16,020 nucleotides of DNA from NCBI GenBank assembly GCA_027483285.1, contig JAIXUZ010000269.1, positions 1 to 16,020 of the forward strand. The letters run 5' to 3'. Source of the DNA: Bacteroidota bacterium. Its GTDB lineage: Bacteria; Bacteroidota; Bacteroidia; CAMBQF01. Shown one piece after another: positions 1 through 6,848 of the stretch. Numbering within the stretch: position 1 is the first letter of the stretch; each line of letters begins with the position of its first letter. Below the pieces are notes generated by a model. The model worked only from the letters and a program-made list of their open reading frames with translations. It searched no databases and was not told the origin of the DNA. The position numbers and the translations under genes were made by a program.

Positions 1-58
1 CCCTATCAACTGTGCGCTATACCCTAATTTTTATAACTTGCCTGTCTAAATTTTCAAG

Positions 59-1957
59 ATGAGCTACCGCATAACCACTTTTGAAGAATACGAAGCCGCC
101 TATAAAGAAAGCATAGATAACCCCGAAGGCTTTTGGGATGCCATTGCTGATAATTTTACCTGGCAAAGCCGCTGGAACACCACCCTGGAGTGGAACTTTA
201 CCGAGCCCAGTATTAAGTGGTTTGATGGAGGTAAGCTGAACATTACCGAGAACTGCCTAGACCGCCACTTGGCTGCAAGGGGTAATAAAATTGCCCTTGT
301 TTGGGAGCCAAACGACCCTAAAGAACTATCGATACGCTATACCTACCGCGAACTGCATGAAAACGTATGCCGCATGGCCAATGTGCTTAAAAATATGGGC
401 GTAAAAAAGGGGGACAGGGTATGTATTTACATGCCAATGATACCCGAGCTTACGTTTGCCGTGCTGGCATGCGCCCGCATAGGCGCGGTACACTCGGTAG
501 TGTTTGCAGGCTTTTCGGCAGCATCTATTGCCGACAGGATAAACGACTCGCTTTGCGAATATGTGCTTACATCAGACGCGCTTAGTCGCGGTAACAAGCA
601 AATACCCGTAAAAGCGGTAGTTGACGAGGCGCTGGAAACGTGCCCATCGGTTAAAAAAACACTGGTGGTAAACCGCCTGAACTGGCCGGTGCATATGGAG
701 GCCGGGCGCGATTATTGGTACCACGATGAAGTGCAGCCAGTAAGTGGCGTTTGCGATGCCGAAGTGATGGATGCCGAAGATATGCTCTTCATCCTTTATA
801 CATCGGGCTCTACAGGCAAGCCGAAAGGCGTGGTGCATACCTGCGGTGGCTATATGGTATATGCAGGCTATAGCTTTGCCAATGTTTTTCAGTATAACGA
901 GAGTGATGTGTTTTGGTGCACGGCTGATATTGGCTGGGTAACAGGGCATACCTATATTGTATATGGCCCGTTGCTAAATGGCGCTACTACGGTTATGTTT
1001 GAGGGTATACCCACCTACCCCGACCCCGGCCGTTTTTGGCAGGTGATTGATAAGCATAACGTAAACATATTTTACACTGCACCAACGGCTATCCGCTCAC
1101 TAATGGCGGCGGGTGTAGACCATGTACTGGCTTACAGTTTGCACTCTATAAAAGCACTGGGCAGTGTTGGCGAACCTATAAACGAGGAGGCTTGGCAATG
1201 GTACAACATACACGTTGGTAAAGAGCGCGCGCCGGTTATTGATACCTGGTGGCAAACAGAAACCGGCGGGGTTATGATATCGGCATTAGCTGGTATTACG
1301 CCACTTAAACCATCGTTCGCAGGACTTCCGCTACCGGGCATACAGCCAATACTGGTTGATGCTAATGGCGATGAAATAAAAGAGAATGGCGTGGAGGGAT
1401 ATTTGTGTATTAAGTTCCCCTGGCCCAGTATGATACGCAGTACTTATTGTGACCACGAGCGCTGCCGTGTAAACTACTTTTCAACCTACAAAAACCTTTA
1501 TTTTACGGGTGATGGGGCGCGCCGCGACGAGGATGGCCACTACCGTATTATTGGCAGGGTTGATGATGTAATAAACGTATCGGGGCACCGCTTTGGCACT
1601 GCCGAAATTGAGAACGCTATTAACCAGAATAAAAAGGTGGTAGAAAGCGCCGTTGTGGGCTTTCCGCACGATATTAAAGGGCAGGGTATTTATGCCTTTG
1701 TAATATTAGCTGAAGGTGAACACGACCCCAAAATAATAGAAGCCGAAATTACCGAAACGGTAGTTGAACATATTGGCCGTATTGCCAAGCCCGATAAAAT
1801 ACAGATAGTGCCGGGGCTACCTAAAACACGTAGCGGCAAAATTATGCGCCGTATTTTGCGCAAAATAGCAGAGGGCGATTTATCTAATTTAGGTGATACC
1901 ACAACCCTGCTCGACCCTACTGTGGTCGATGCTATTGTAGAAGGTGCGGGGTTGTAA
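59..1957 (+). CDS. acs: Acetyl-coenzyme A synthetase (AMP-forming)
   Basis: The product joins acetate, ATP and CoA to acetyl-CoA, AMP and PPi in the cytoplasm, for acetate assimilation or scavenging. The 632 residues match the usual length of about 630-650. Motifs of the ANL adenylating family are in order: the phosphate-binding loop YTSGSTGKPKG at 247-257, WWQTETGG at 397-404 (the second Trp closes the acyl pocket to acetate size in characterised Acs), the hinge region YFTGDG at 481-486 followed by GRVDDVINVSGHR at 499-511, and the C-terminal catalytic lysine K594 in RSGKIMRR. K594 is the residue acetylated for control in other bacteria. The ATG at 59 gives the normal N-terminus; the short sequence before it shows no convincing promoter or Shine-Dalgarno site. 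The gene converges on the phosphonate operon with 17 nt between stops and no clear terminator hairpin. A propionyl-CoA synthetase is less likely given the pocket motif and length. Confidence 0.96.
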   Translation: MSYRITTFEEYEAAYKESIDNPEGFWDAIADNFTWQSRWNTTLEWNFTEPSIKWFDGGKLNITENCLDRHLAARGNKIALVWEPNDPKELSIRYTYRELHENVCRMANVLKNMGVKKGDRVCIYMPMIPELTFAVLACARIGAVHSVVFAGFSAASIADRINDSLCEYVLTSDALSRGNKQIPVKAVVDEALETCPSVKKTLVVNRLNWPVHMEAGRDYWYHDEVQPVSGVCDAEVMDAEDMLFILYTSGSTGKPKGVVHTCGGYMVYAGYSFANVFQYNESDVFWCTADIGWVTGHTYIVYGPLLNGATTVMFEGIPTYPDPGRFWQVIDKHNVNIFYTAPTAIRSLMAAGVDHVLAYSLHSIKALGSVGEPINEEAWQWYNIHVGKERAPVIDTWWQTETGGVMISALAGITPLKPSFAGLPLPGIQPILVDANGDEIKENGVEGYLCIKFPWPSMIRSTYCDHERCRVNYFSTYKNLYFTGDGARRDEDGHYRIIGRVDDVINVSGHRFGTAEIENAINQNKKVVESAVVGFPHDIKGQGIYAFVILAEGEHDPKIIEAEITETVVEHIGRIAKPDKIQIVPGLPKTRSGKIMRRILRKIAEGDLSNLGDTTTLLDPTVVDAIVEGAGL

Positions 1958-1974
1958 AACTGCCTACTCCTATT

Positions 1975-3012
1975 TTACAATAGATTAATACCCACCCGGT
2001 AGGGGTTATGTTCGGCAGCATAAGCAAAAGCCTTATTTATACTGTTCAATGTAAAGCCGCCTGTTATAAGTTGCGCAAATGGATAAGAACTGTGATATTG
2101 TTCCATAAATTCAACAGCGGTTATAAAATCGGCTGTGTTATAGTTATGCAGTCCTTTAATAGTATAAAGGTTACGTACTACTTTTTCTGCATTTATTTTA
2201 ATGTTTTCCTGTGGGAATGTTGCCCCTACCCAAACAGCAACCCCACCAATAGTAAGGGTGTTTAGCGTTTGTTCCATTGCATTTAATGCCCCACTAAATT
2301 CTAATACAATATCTACATCTTGAGATTTAACGGTAGGTGTTGCGCCAAAATCTGCTGCAGCATTTAAACGAATAGCGTTAGTGTCTGACGCCAACACCTT
2401 TGCGCCTAAACTACTGCACATAGCGCAGGCCACAATACCTAACATGCCCAAACCTGAAACCAAAACTGTTTTATTATGTATTGGGCCTGCCAGCCTAATA
2501 GCCCCTGCAACAGTTGCTACAGAACAGTTGATTATTGCCAACACATTGTCTGGTATGTTATTTTTAATAACAACAATTGGAGTGTTTGCCCTAAGTAAAA
2601 TATGGCTGGCAAGCCCACCATGCAAAGTGCTTTCGGGAGTAAGCTTTTCATGGCCGTATTTAAATAGGTTATCGCTTTTTTGAGGTATCCCCATTTGTGC
2701 CAATTTACCCAAAGGGTTGCTTGAAAATATGGCCCAAGTAATCTTGTCACCTTCCTGCAAAATATTTCCCCTTAGGTCAATAATCTTTTCCCCGCGGGGT
2801 AATTGTGCTATACTACCTACTATCTCATGGCCCAATATTGTAGGGCATTTTTCTATGCGCCGTCCGTTATAGGTGTGTAAATCGCTACTACAAATGCAGG
2901 TATAAGAACTTTTTACCAATACTTCACCTTTTTGTGGCTCTACCAAGGGCTGAGTCTGTAACGAAAAGGGCTGCCCTGCGCCATGAAAAATTGCTATTGT
3001 GGCTTGTTCCAT
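1975..3012 (-). CDS. Zinc-type alcohol dehydrogenase, phosphonate-associated (HpnZ-like)
   Basis: A 345-residue medium-chain dehydrogenase that probably oxidises an alcohol or hydroxyl group with NAD+ in the cytoplasm. Visible features are the catalytic-zinc ligands C41 (in CSSDLH) and H62-E63 (GHE), a Rossmann GLGMLG at 187-192, and an acidic residue (D210) at the end of the second strand that suggests NAD rather than NADP. It resembles the 'phosphonate catabolism associated alcohol dehydrogenase' group (TIGR03366), including the PQK..LFKYGHE stretch near 110-122. Oddity: that family and most relatives carry four cysteines for a structural zinc, but the lobe here (about 97-113) has Ser, Pro and Ala and no Cys at all. 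It is the last gene of the operon, and its ATG overlaps the DUF5690 stop (TAATG), which implies translational coupling. The true substrate is unknown; oxidation of a phosphonate-derived alcohol is an inference from context. Confidence 0.85.
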   Translation of the reverse strand: MEQATIAIFHGAGQPFSLQTQPLVEPQKGEVLVKSSYTCICSSDLHTYNGRRIEKCPTILGHEIVGSIAQLPRGEKIIDLRGNILQEGDKITWAIFSSNPLGKLAQMGIPQKSDNLFKYGHEKLTPESTLHGGLASHILLRANTPIVVIKNNIPDNVLAIINCSVATVAGAIRLAGPIHNKTVLVSGLGMLGIVACAMCSSLGAKVLASDTNAIRLNAAADFGATPTVKSQDVDIVLEFSGALNAMEQTLNTLTIGGVAVWVGATFPQENIKINAEKVVRNLYTIKGLHNYNTADFITAVEFMEQYHSSYPFAQLITGGFTLNSINKAFAYAAEHNPYRVGINLL

Positions 3013-4274
3013 TAGGTTTTTGCAGAAAAGCGGTGGTTTATACTAAACAAAGAAAATATTAGTGCTACTATAGATAGCAAGGAAATAACAACGGAAAGGC
3101 CTGTAAAAAACGTAAAGAAATTTTGATTAGTTTTAAGAGTGTCTTTGACAAACATAATTCCAATATAGCCTATATAGCCTACTGTATCTGCAATATACAT
3201 CAAAAAGCCTATGTTCGCATTTTCGCGCGTTAGTGAAAGAAAACGTTCAAATACTGTAGTATGTACTGCTACGTAAGGTAAGTACGTACCTACACCTAAT
3301 ATTATCATAAAATAAAATCCATCAGTAGTTTTTTGCAATAGCCCTGCAGATATGGCAACTAATATAAAACCTGCTACAGAACATAAGAGTGAAAAAGAGA
3401 GTGCGCGACGGCTATCTTTTATTAACATCATTAAACCTGTTAGCACTAGGATAATAATGGTAACCACTATTTCAGACTGGGTGAAGACTCCGGGAATATT
3501 AGCATACCCTAAACTAGCCCATATTTCAGGAGCAAAGTCAGACCGTAAGCTACGTAATAAAGTACAGAACAAATAAGCAATTAGGATACCAGCCAAAGCA
3601 ATTCCGTATTTGGCAAAATAACGGTTTCGTTCGTTTCGGCTCATAGGGTTCCGTGCCGAACGGTGAGCAATATCACCCTTAGTAGGTGGTGGTATCTTGG
3701 TCAGCATCCAAACAAAAAGCAACAAGGGCATTATAAATAACGCCCCTGCTAACACAGGCATAGCCTGGGTAGTTATACCGCTTTGAAGTAGACCTTTACC
3801 TAACGATTTGGTAAATCCATCAGCTAATATAAAGCTGGCACAGAGCCCTGCTATTAATGCTTCAGATACCCGCCTTCCTTCTAAGTATCCTAAAACCAAC
3901 CCAAACACCATACCTAGTGGTAGACCGTTAAAAAAGAGAAAGATAAAATTATAAGGCGCAGGTACAACACTAAAGCCTAACAACATAAGTTCTGCAAAGC
4001 CTATCAGCAATAAAATTCCTAACGCTCTTTTACCTGCCTTAATTTCTGAAATAACTTTAATTCCAATTACTTTTGAAAGGGCATAGCCAATAGTTTGAGA
4101 TGTAATTAGAATAGTTTTAAAACCAATGCCCCATAAACTTATACCTTCATAAGTTGCGGCAGTAAACGGCTTTCTAAAACCGTACATACAAAAGTATGTA
4201 CCAAATGCCGCTATCATAGCCCAAGGTGCTGAACGATAAACATTCGCAAACCGCAATTTAAAGAGGGTTTGCAT
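3012..4274 (-). CDS. DUF5690 family multi-pass membrane protein, MFS-like transporter
   Basis: A 420-residue, strongly hydrophobic protein with roughly twelve membrane segments and no signal peptide, consistent with an inner-membrane MFS-fold carrier. I recognise it as the DUF5690 type common in Bacteroidota; no member is functionally characterised to my knowledge. In the first membrane segment it reads YGFRKPF (31-37), with R34-K35 placed like the phosphate-binding R45-K46 of E. coli GlpT (YLVRKNF), the organophosphate:phosphate antiporter. That likeness plus its position between a metallophosphatase and a phosphonate-type dehydrogenase suggests uptake of a phosphonate or phosphate ester, which is an inference. 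The start ATG lies 2 nt after the phosphatase stop and the stop overlaps the dehydrogenase ATG, so it sits inside a coupled operon. The charged cytoplasmic loop near 190-215 separates two six-helix halves. Confidence 0.8.
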   Translation of the reverse strand: MQTLFKLRFANVYRSAPWAMIAAFGTYFCMYGFRKPFTAATYEGISLWGIGFKTILITSQTIGYALSKVIGIKVISEIKAGKRALGILLLIGFAELMLLGFSVVPAPYNFIFLFFNGLPLGMVFGLVLGYLEGRRVSEALIAGLCASFILADGFTKSLGKGLLQSGITTQAMPVLAGALFIMPLLLFVWMLTKIPPPTKGDIAHRSARNPMSRNERNRYFAKYGIALAGILIAYLFCTLLRSLRSDFAPEIWASLGYANIPGVFTQSEIVVTIIILVLTGLMMLIKDSRRALSFSLLCSVAGFILVAISAGLLQKTTDGFYFMIILGVGTYLPYVAVHTTVFERFLSLTRENANIGFLMYIADTVGYIGYIGIMFVKDTLKTNQNFFTFFTGLSVVISLLSIVALIFSLFSINHRFSAKT

Positions 4275-4276
4275 GG

Positions 4277-5269
4277 TTAATAGCCCAATTCAGAAAGATT
4301 AATCCGGTATTCCAGTTCCATGCCCCCATTATCTGTATTATATAGTTTAAAGAGAAGGTGAGGAAGGTCTGTCACGCTTTTTTCCCAATTTATTTTTATA
4401 TAAGCACTACTGTTGAGTGATGTTGCAACAGTTGATACCCTGTACGAATTAAATTCAGGTTTTTCTGTTTGGTTAAGACCACAAAATTGTAATTCTATAG
4501 CATCATAACCAATACCATTTTTCAGTCGGCAAACCTCGCCATAATGTTGGTCGCCGGTTAAAAAAACAACCCCTTTGGCATTACTGTTATTTATAGTATT
4601 AAACAACCGTTGGCGTGCGTTTGAAAAATTGGCCCAAGTTTCAGAGCCACTTTCTTTATCAAGTAGTATTTGAAAACCCGAAACAATAAAGCGCAGTTCT
4701 GCCTTTTCTTTCAAGCAGCCTTCTAACCATTTCCATTGATTTTCGCCAAGCACATCGCCATTACTTCCAATACTATCGCGGTTATAACGCACATCCAGCA
4801 TAATTACCTGATAGGTATGCCCATGATCTTTAAATGTTTTAGCATAATAAATTCCATCTCGGTCCTCAGGAATTTCTTTCTCTGTTTTCCAAAAGCGGAT
4901 AAACTCTTTTCGCGTATCTACTTTTAGCGGATACGTCTTACCCCCATCGTTAAGGCCAAAATCATGGTCGTCCCACGTAGCCATATAGGGTGCGTTTTTT
5001 CTTAGTATATTAAAGCTTGAGTTTTGGCCTAATAGCTTATACGATTCTTGAAGGGCAGGCAAGCCAACCGATTTGGTATCGCCATATACATTGTCGCCAA
5101 TCCATAGACAAAGGTCTGGTTTTGCATCAATATAATGGGTAAACGCCGGAACGGGTTGTTTTTCCCTAATACAGCCTAATACACCAATTAGCGTAGTGGC
5201 ATTGTTTTGTGCCCATGATACTACAGGGGCAAAGCCTACCAAAAAGGCCAATACGAGGATGCGAAACAT
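4277..5269 (-). CDS. PhoD-like secreted metallophosphatase / phosphodiesterase
   Basis: A 330-residue exported phosphoesterase. Residues 1-20 form a Sec-type signal peptide ending SWA before QNN; there is no twin-arginine motif, unlike Bacillus PhoD. Metallophosphatase motifs are clear: IGDNVYGD (57-64), TWDDHDFG (98-105) with D100/D101/H102, and TGDQHYGE (238-245). This fits the PhoD-like family (PF09423), whose members hydrolyse phosphomono- or diesters with metal ions outside the cytoplasm. It is shorter than the classical 500-residue PhoD but of the size usual for Bacteroidota homologues. Its ATG overlaps the stop of the upstream HD gene by one base (TAATG). In this context it may trim phosphonate esters before uptake by the DUF5690 carrier; that role is inferred and a general alkaline phosphatase role is possible. 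Confidence 0.88.
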   Translation of the reverse strand: MFRILVLAFLVGFAPVVSWAQNNATTLIGVLGCIREKQPVPAFTHYIDAKPDLCLWIGDNVYGDTKSVGLPALQESYKLLGQNSSFNILRKNAPYMATWDDHDFGLNDGGKTYPLKVDTRKEFIRFWKTEKEIPEDRDGIYYAKTFKDHGHTYQVIMLDVRYNRDSIGSNGDVLGENQWKWLEGCLKEKAELRFIVSGFQILLDKESGSETWANFSNARQRLFNTINNSNAKGVVFLTGDQHYGEVCRLKNGIGYDAIELQFCGLNQTEKPEFNSYRVSTVATSLNSSAYIKINWEKSVTDLPHLLFKLYNTDNGGMELEYRINLSELGY

Positions 5270-5814
5270 TATACTAACGATTGTTCAATATCAGGGATAA
5301 ATGACTCTAAAGGCTCGGTAACCATGTTGGGGTCTTTTGCTAATTCATCCCAATAGCGCAATTGTACCGCTTGCTTAAAATAGAGTTCCTTTTCAAATAC
5401 CTCAATTTCATCAGCATTCATTGGGCCACCTTGTAAATTTAAGCTTATAACAGAAGGGCTGCTAAGTTTACCCATGTATTCAATGTCTGTGGCACATAAG
5501 TAACGTTTAGCAGCAACATGTAGCCTAACAGATTCTGAAACTTCAGGTAAAAAATATTTGCTCAGGTAACGAGCCCCCAAGTTTTCATGGTAATCGTCTA
5601 TTCCATTATCAGGAGCGTCTTCTGGCAGTGTATGCAACAGGTGACCAATATCGTGCAACAATGCAGCAGTAACCATAGCCGGAGTTGCGGCTTTTGCGCG
5701 CGCAGCAGTAGCTGCTTGTAAACCATGTTGTAATTGTGTTACAGCCTCGCCGCCATAAATAGAATTACCCTTTTCATTAAACAGGGCTATAATATTCAAT
5801 ATTGTTTCTTTCAT
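5269..5814 (-). CDS. HD-domain mixed-valent di-iron oxygenase, PhnZ/TmpB-like
   Basis: A 181-residue protein of the phosphonate-operon HD group (TIGR03276). Characterised members PhnZ and TmpB use a mixed-valent di-iron centre and O2 to cleave the C-P bond of an alpha-hydroxy-phosphonate, releasing phosphate plus glycine or glycine betaine. All expected residues are present at a steady offset from PhnZ: Y20 and E23 (gating pair Y24/E27 in PhnZ), H30, HD pair H54-D55, H58, H76, H99, K103, R153 and D156. The LQGGPM stretch at 127-132 is also typical. It is the first gene of the four-gene operon and its stop overlaps the phosphatase start. No PhnY/TmpA-type hydroxylase that would make its substrate is in the window, so the substrate cannot be assigned; 1-hydroxy-2-aminoethylphosphonate is the family precedent. 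No convincing promoter is visible in the AT-rich 150 nt upstream. Confidence 0.88.
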   Translation of the reverse strand: MKETILNIIALFNEKGNSIYGGEAVTQLQHGLQAATAARAKAATPAMVTAALLHDIGHLLHTLPEDAPDNGIDDYHENLGARYLSKYFLPEVSESVRLHVAAKRYLCATDIEYMGKLSSPSVISLNLQGGPMNADEIEVFEKELYFKQAVQLRYWDELAKDPNMVTEPLESFIPDIEQSLV

Positions 5815-5965
5815 GCCATAAAACTATAAATAAGAATTAGCTTATATAAAGTATACATGATTATTTATATATTAAATAAGACTATTGCTCTGAACTTTAA
5901 GGTCGATTTAAAAAGAGACTTGAGGGAACTGATATTTTTTTACTTTAAATATTGATTATGAGAAA

Positions 5966-5993
5966 TAAAAAAAGTCTCGCCTAACGTGGAGAG
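5966..5993 (-). terminator. Possible intrinsic terminator after the 53-residue ORF
   Basis: Just past the small ORF's stop the minus strand reads CTCTCC, a 6-nt loop, then GGCGAG. This forms a six-pair stem with one T-C mismatch, followed by AC and seven T. The weak stem makes the call tentative. It would separate the small gene's transcript from the phosphonate operon. Confidence 0.4.
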
Positions 5994-5995
5994 CT

Positions 5996-6157
5996 TTAAT
6001 TAGAGACCCAAAGATAAAACAGCGTCCAGGCTAAGGCAAAGCCACCATAGGCATAAAGCGCAAGCATGTGTTGCTTAATGTCGCGGGCAATTACAACACG
6101 GTACAATAGCCAAAGGATAAAGGCCCCAATTATTACATATCCTACAAAAAACCTCAT
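5996..6157 (-). CDS. Small two-helix membrane protein, 53 residues
   Basis: An intact short reading frame starting MRFFVGYVIIGAF and ending FYLWVSN. It holds two hydrophobic segments (about 3-19 and 33-50) around a basic/polar link RVVIARDIKQH, so a small inner-membrane hairpin protein with both ends probably on the same side is expected. No other start codon exists before the next upstream stop, so the ATG at 6157 is the only choice. A TACCTTTG that fits the Bacteroidota -7 element lies 4 nt before the ATG (6162-6169), which would give an almost leaderless message, but no -33 element accompanies it. A tentative terminator follows at 5966-5993. I do not recognise the family with certainty; similar short membrane proteins of unknown function are common in this phylum. 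It is supported by composition and a clean start rather than by a known motif. Confidence 0.65.
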   Translation of the reverse strand: MRFFVGYVIIGAFILWLLYRVVIARDIKQHMLALYAYGGFALAWTLFYLWVSN

Positions 6158-6199
6158 AAGGCAAAGGTATTGAAATAGGCTGATTGTTATATGTGATTA

Positions 6200-6250
6200 G
6201 CAGAAACAAAAAATCGCGCCGAGGGCGGGATTGAAGTGGAGAATATCGGA
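6200..6250. repeat. Degenerate direct copy of the tRNA-Ala terminator/3' end region
   Basis: This 51-nt stretch matches 6301-6351, offset by 101 nt, with only two differences over the last 47 positions. It carries a decayed version of the terminator hairpin (AATCGCGCC against GGCGGGATT, one broken pair) and the acceptor end of tRNA-Ala. It is one half of a local tandem duplication whose other half is functional. Confidence 0.85.
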
Positions 6251-6285
6251 TCCCGATAGCTATCAGGAGAACCGATAACCTCTTG
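6237..6285 (-). pseudogene. tRNA-Ala 3'-end fragment interrupted by a palindrome
   Basis: Read on the minus strand, this begins CAAGAGGT.ATCGGTTC, identical to the anticodon-stem 3' side, variable region and T-arm of the intact tRNA-Ala apart from one base, and ends TCCGATATTCTCC, the T-stem and acceptor 3' strand. Between these halves the T-loop bases GAC of the true gene are replaced by an 18-nt near-palindrome (6251-6268). The 5' half of the tRNA is missing, so it cannot make a tRNA. It is a dead duplicate of the neighbouring gene at 6338-6411. Confidence 0.8.
6251..6268. repeat. Short palindromic repeat inside the tRNA fragment
   Basis: TCCCGATAGCTATCAGGA is a near-perfect palindrome with one mismatched pair. 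Palindromes of the form CCCGATAGCTATCGGG are, from memory, common between genes in Bacteroidota. Here it sits precisely in the T-loop of the duplicated tRNA-Ala piece. Confidence 0.65.
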
Positions 6286-6306
6286 ATTCATTAAAAATGA
6301 GAGCAA

Positions 6307-6333
6307 ACAAAAAATCCCGCCAAGGGCGGGATT
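6307..6333 (-). terminator. Rho-independent terminator of the tRNA-Phe/tRNA-Ala transcript
   Basis: On the minus strand, just after tRNA-Ala, AATCCCGCC, a 3-nt loop CTT and GGCGGGATT form a perfect nine-pair GC-rich stem. A T-rich tail (TTTTG) follows. It lies 4 nt past the mature tRNA end, as expected for the end of a tRNA operon. Confidence 0.85.
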
Positions 6334-6337
6334 GAAG

Positions 6338-6411
<74 letters not shown>

Positions 6412-6458
6412 TAAAAAAACAAAAGCCTATTTGCATAAGCTTCTGTTGAGAACTGTTG

Positions 6459-6531
6459 TGGTGTGGGAGGGAATCGAACCCCCGACACAAGGATTTTCAG
6501 TCCTTTGCTCTACCGACTGAGCTACCGCACC
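6459..6531 (-). tRNA. tRNA-Phe, anticodon GAA
   Basis: The minus strand gives a 73-nt cloverleaf with D-arm GCTCAGTCGGTAGAGC, anticodon stem AAGGA/TCCTT and loop CTGAAAA (anticodon GAA), variable bases GTGTC, and T-arm GGGGG/CCCTC with loop TTCGATT. A73 is encoded and CCA is not. Oddity: in the acceptor stem GGTGCGG against CCACACC, position 5 (C) faces position 68 (A), a mismatch where C-G would be expected. All other acceptor pairs are Watson-Crick. It is first in the two-tRNA operon behind the promoter at 6549-6578. Confidence 0.96.
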
Positions 6532-6548
6532 AACCTTAAATAGGGCTG

Positions 6549-6578
6549 CAAAGATAATATTTTTTATTTACTACCAAA
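6549..6578 (-). promoter_or_regulatory. Bacteroidota-type promoter of the tRNA operon
   Basis: The minus strand shows TTTG (6578-6575), an 18-nt AT-rich spacer, then TATCTTTG (6556-6549), a full match to the -33 TTTG / -7 TAnnTTTG consensus of the phylum's primary sigma factor. Transcription would begin near 6541-6543, about 10 nt before tRNA-Phe. Confidence 0.75.
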
Positions 6579-6783
6579 CCCGAGGCGAAAATTTTCTGGG
6601 TTTAGGGCTAATTTTTATTGAAACAGCCCATTTAAGTAGTTATTACAACACAATTAACCTGATTAGTATCGGCTAAGCTAAAATATTTTTCTATTAACCA
6701 GTCAGTTAGCTATTACAATACTAATCCCCCCTTTCAAAACACTCAAAAAACTTACATCTGCAAGTGTAAACCAACCTATTGCC
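6579..6783. other. Divergent intergenic region with an imperfect direct repeat
   Basis: No gene is visible between the tRNA operon (minus) and the surface-protein locus (plus). It holds an imperfect direct repeat, TAGTTATTACAACACAAT (6637-6654) and TAGCTATTACAATACTAAT (6707-6725), differing at three positions. The repeat could be a regulator-binding pair, but nothing further supports that. The rest is AT-rich and featureless. Confidence 0.4.
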
Positions 6784-6813
6784 TTGGCACCCTATAAGGC
6801 TGTCGTTTCTTTG
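6784..6813 (+). promoter_or_regulatory. Candidate promoter of the CHU_C/PKD surface-protein locus
   Basis: TTG (6784-6786), a 19-nt spacer and TTTCTTTG (6806-6813) match the Bacteroidota TTG / TAnnTTTG promoter with one mismatch in the -7 element. A start near 6819 would leave about 30 nt before the ATG at 6849. No second promoter is visible before the large PKD gene, so both genes are probably on one message. Confidence 0.5.
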
Positions 6814-6848
6814 TAATACCCCAATTAACAGTACAAAGAAGAATTGCT

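Noticed and set aside
572..949. 125-codon minus-strand open frame
   Set aside because: It is antisense to the acetyl-CoA synthetase core, rich in Cys and His as expected for a shadow frame, and matches no family.
5815..5965. A promoter for the phosphonate operon
   Set aside because: The AT-rich region holds TATACTTTA-like strings but no TAnnTTTG on the minus strand and no spaced TTG, so no call is supported.
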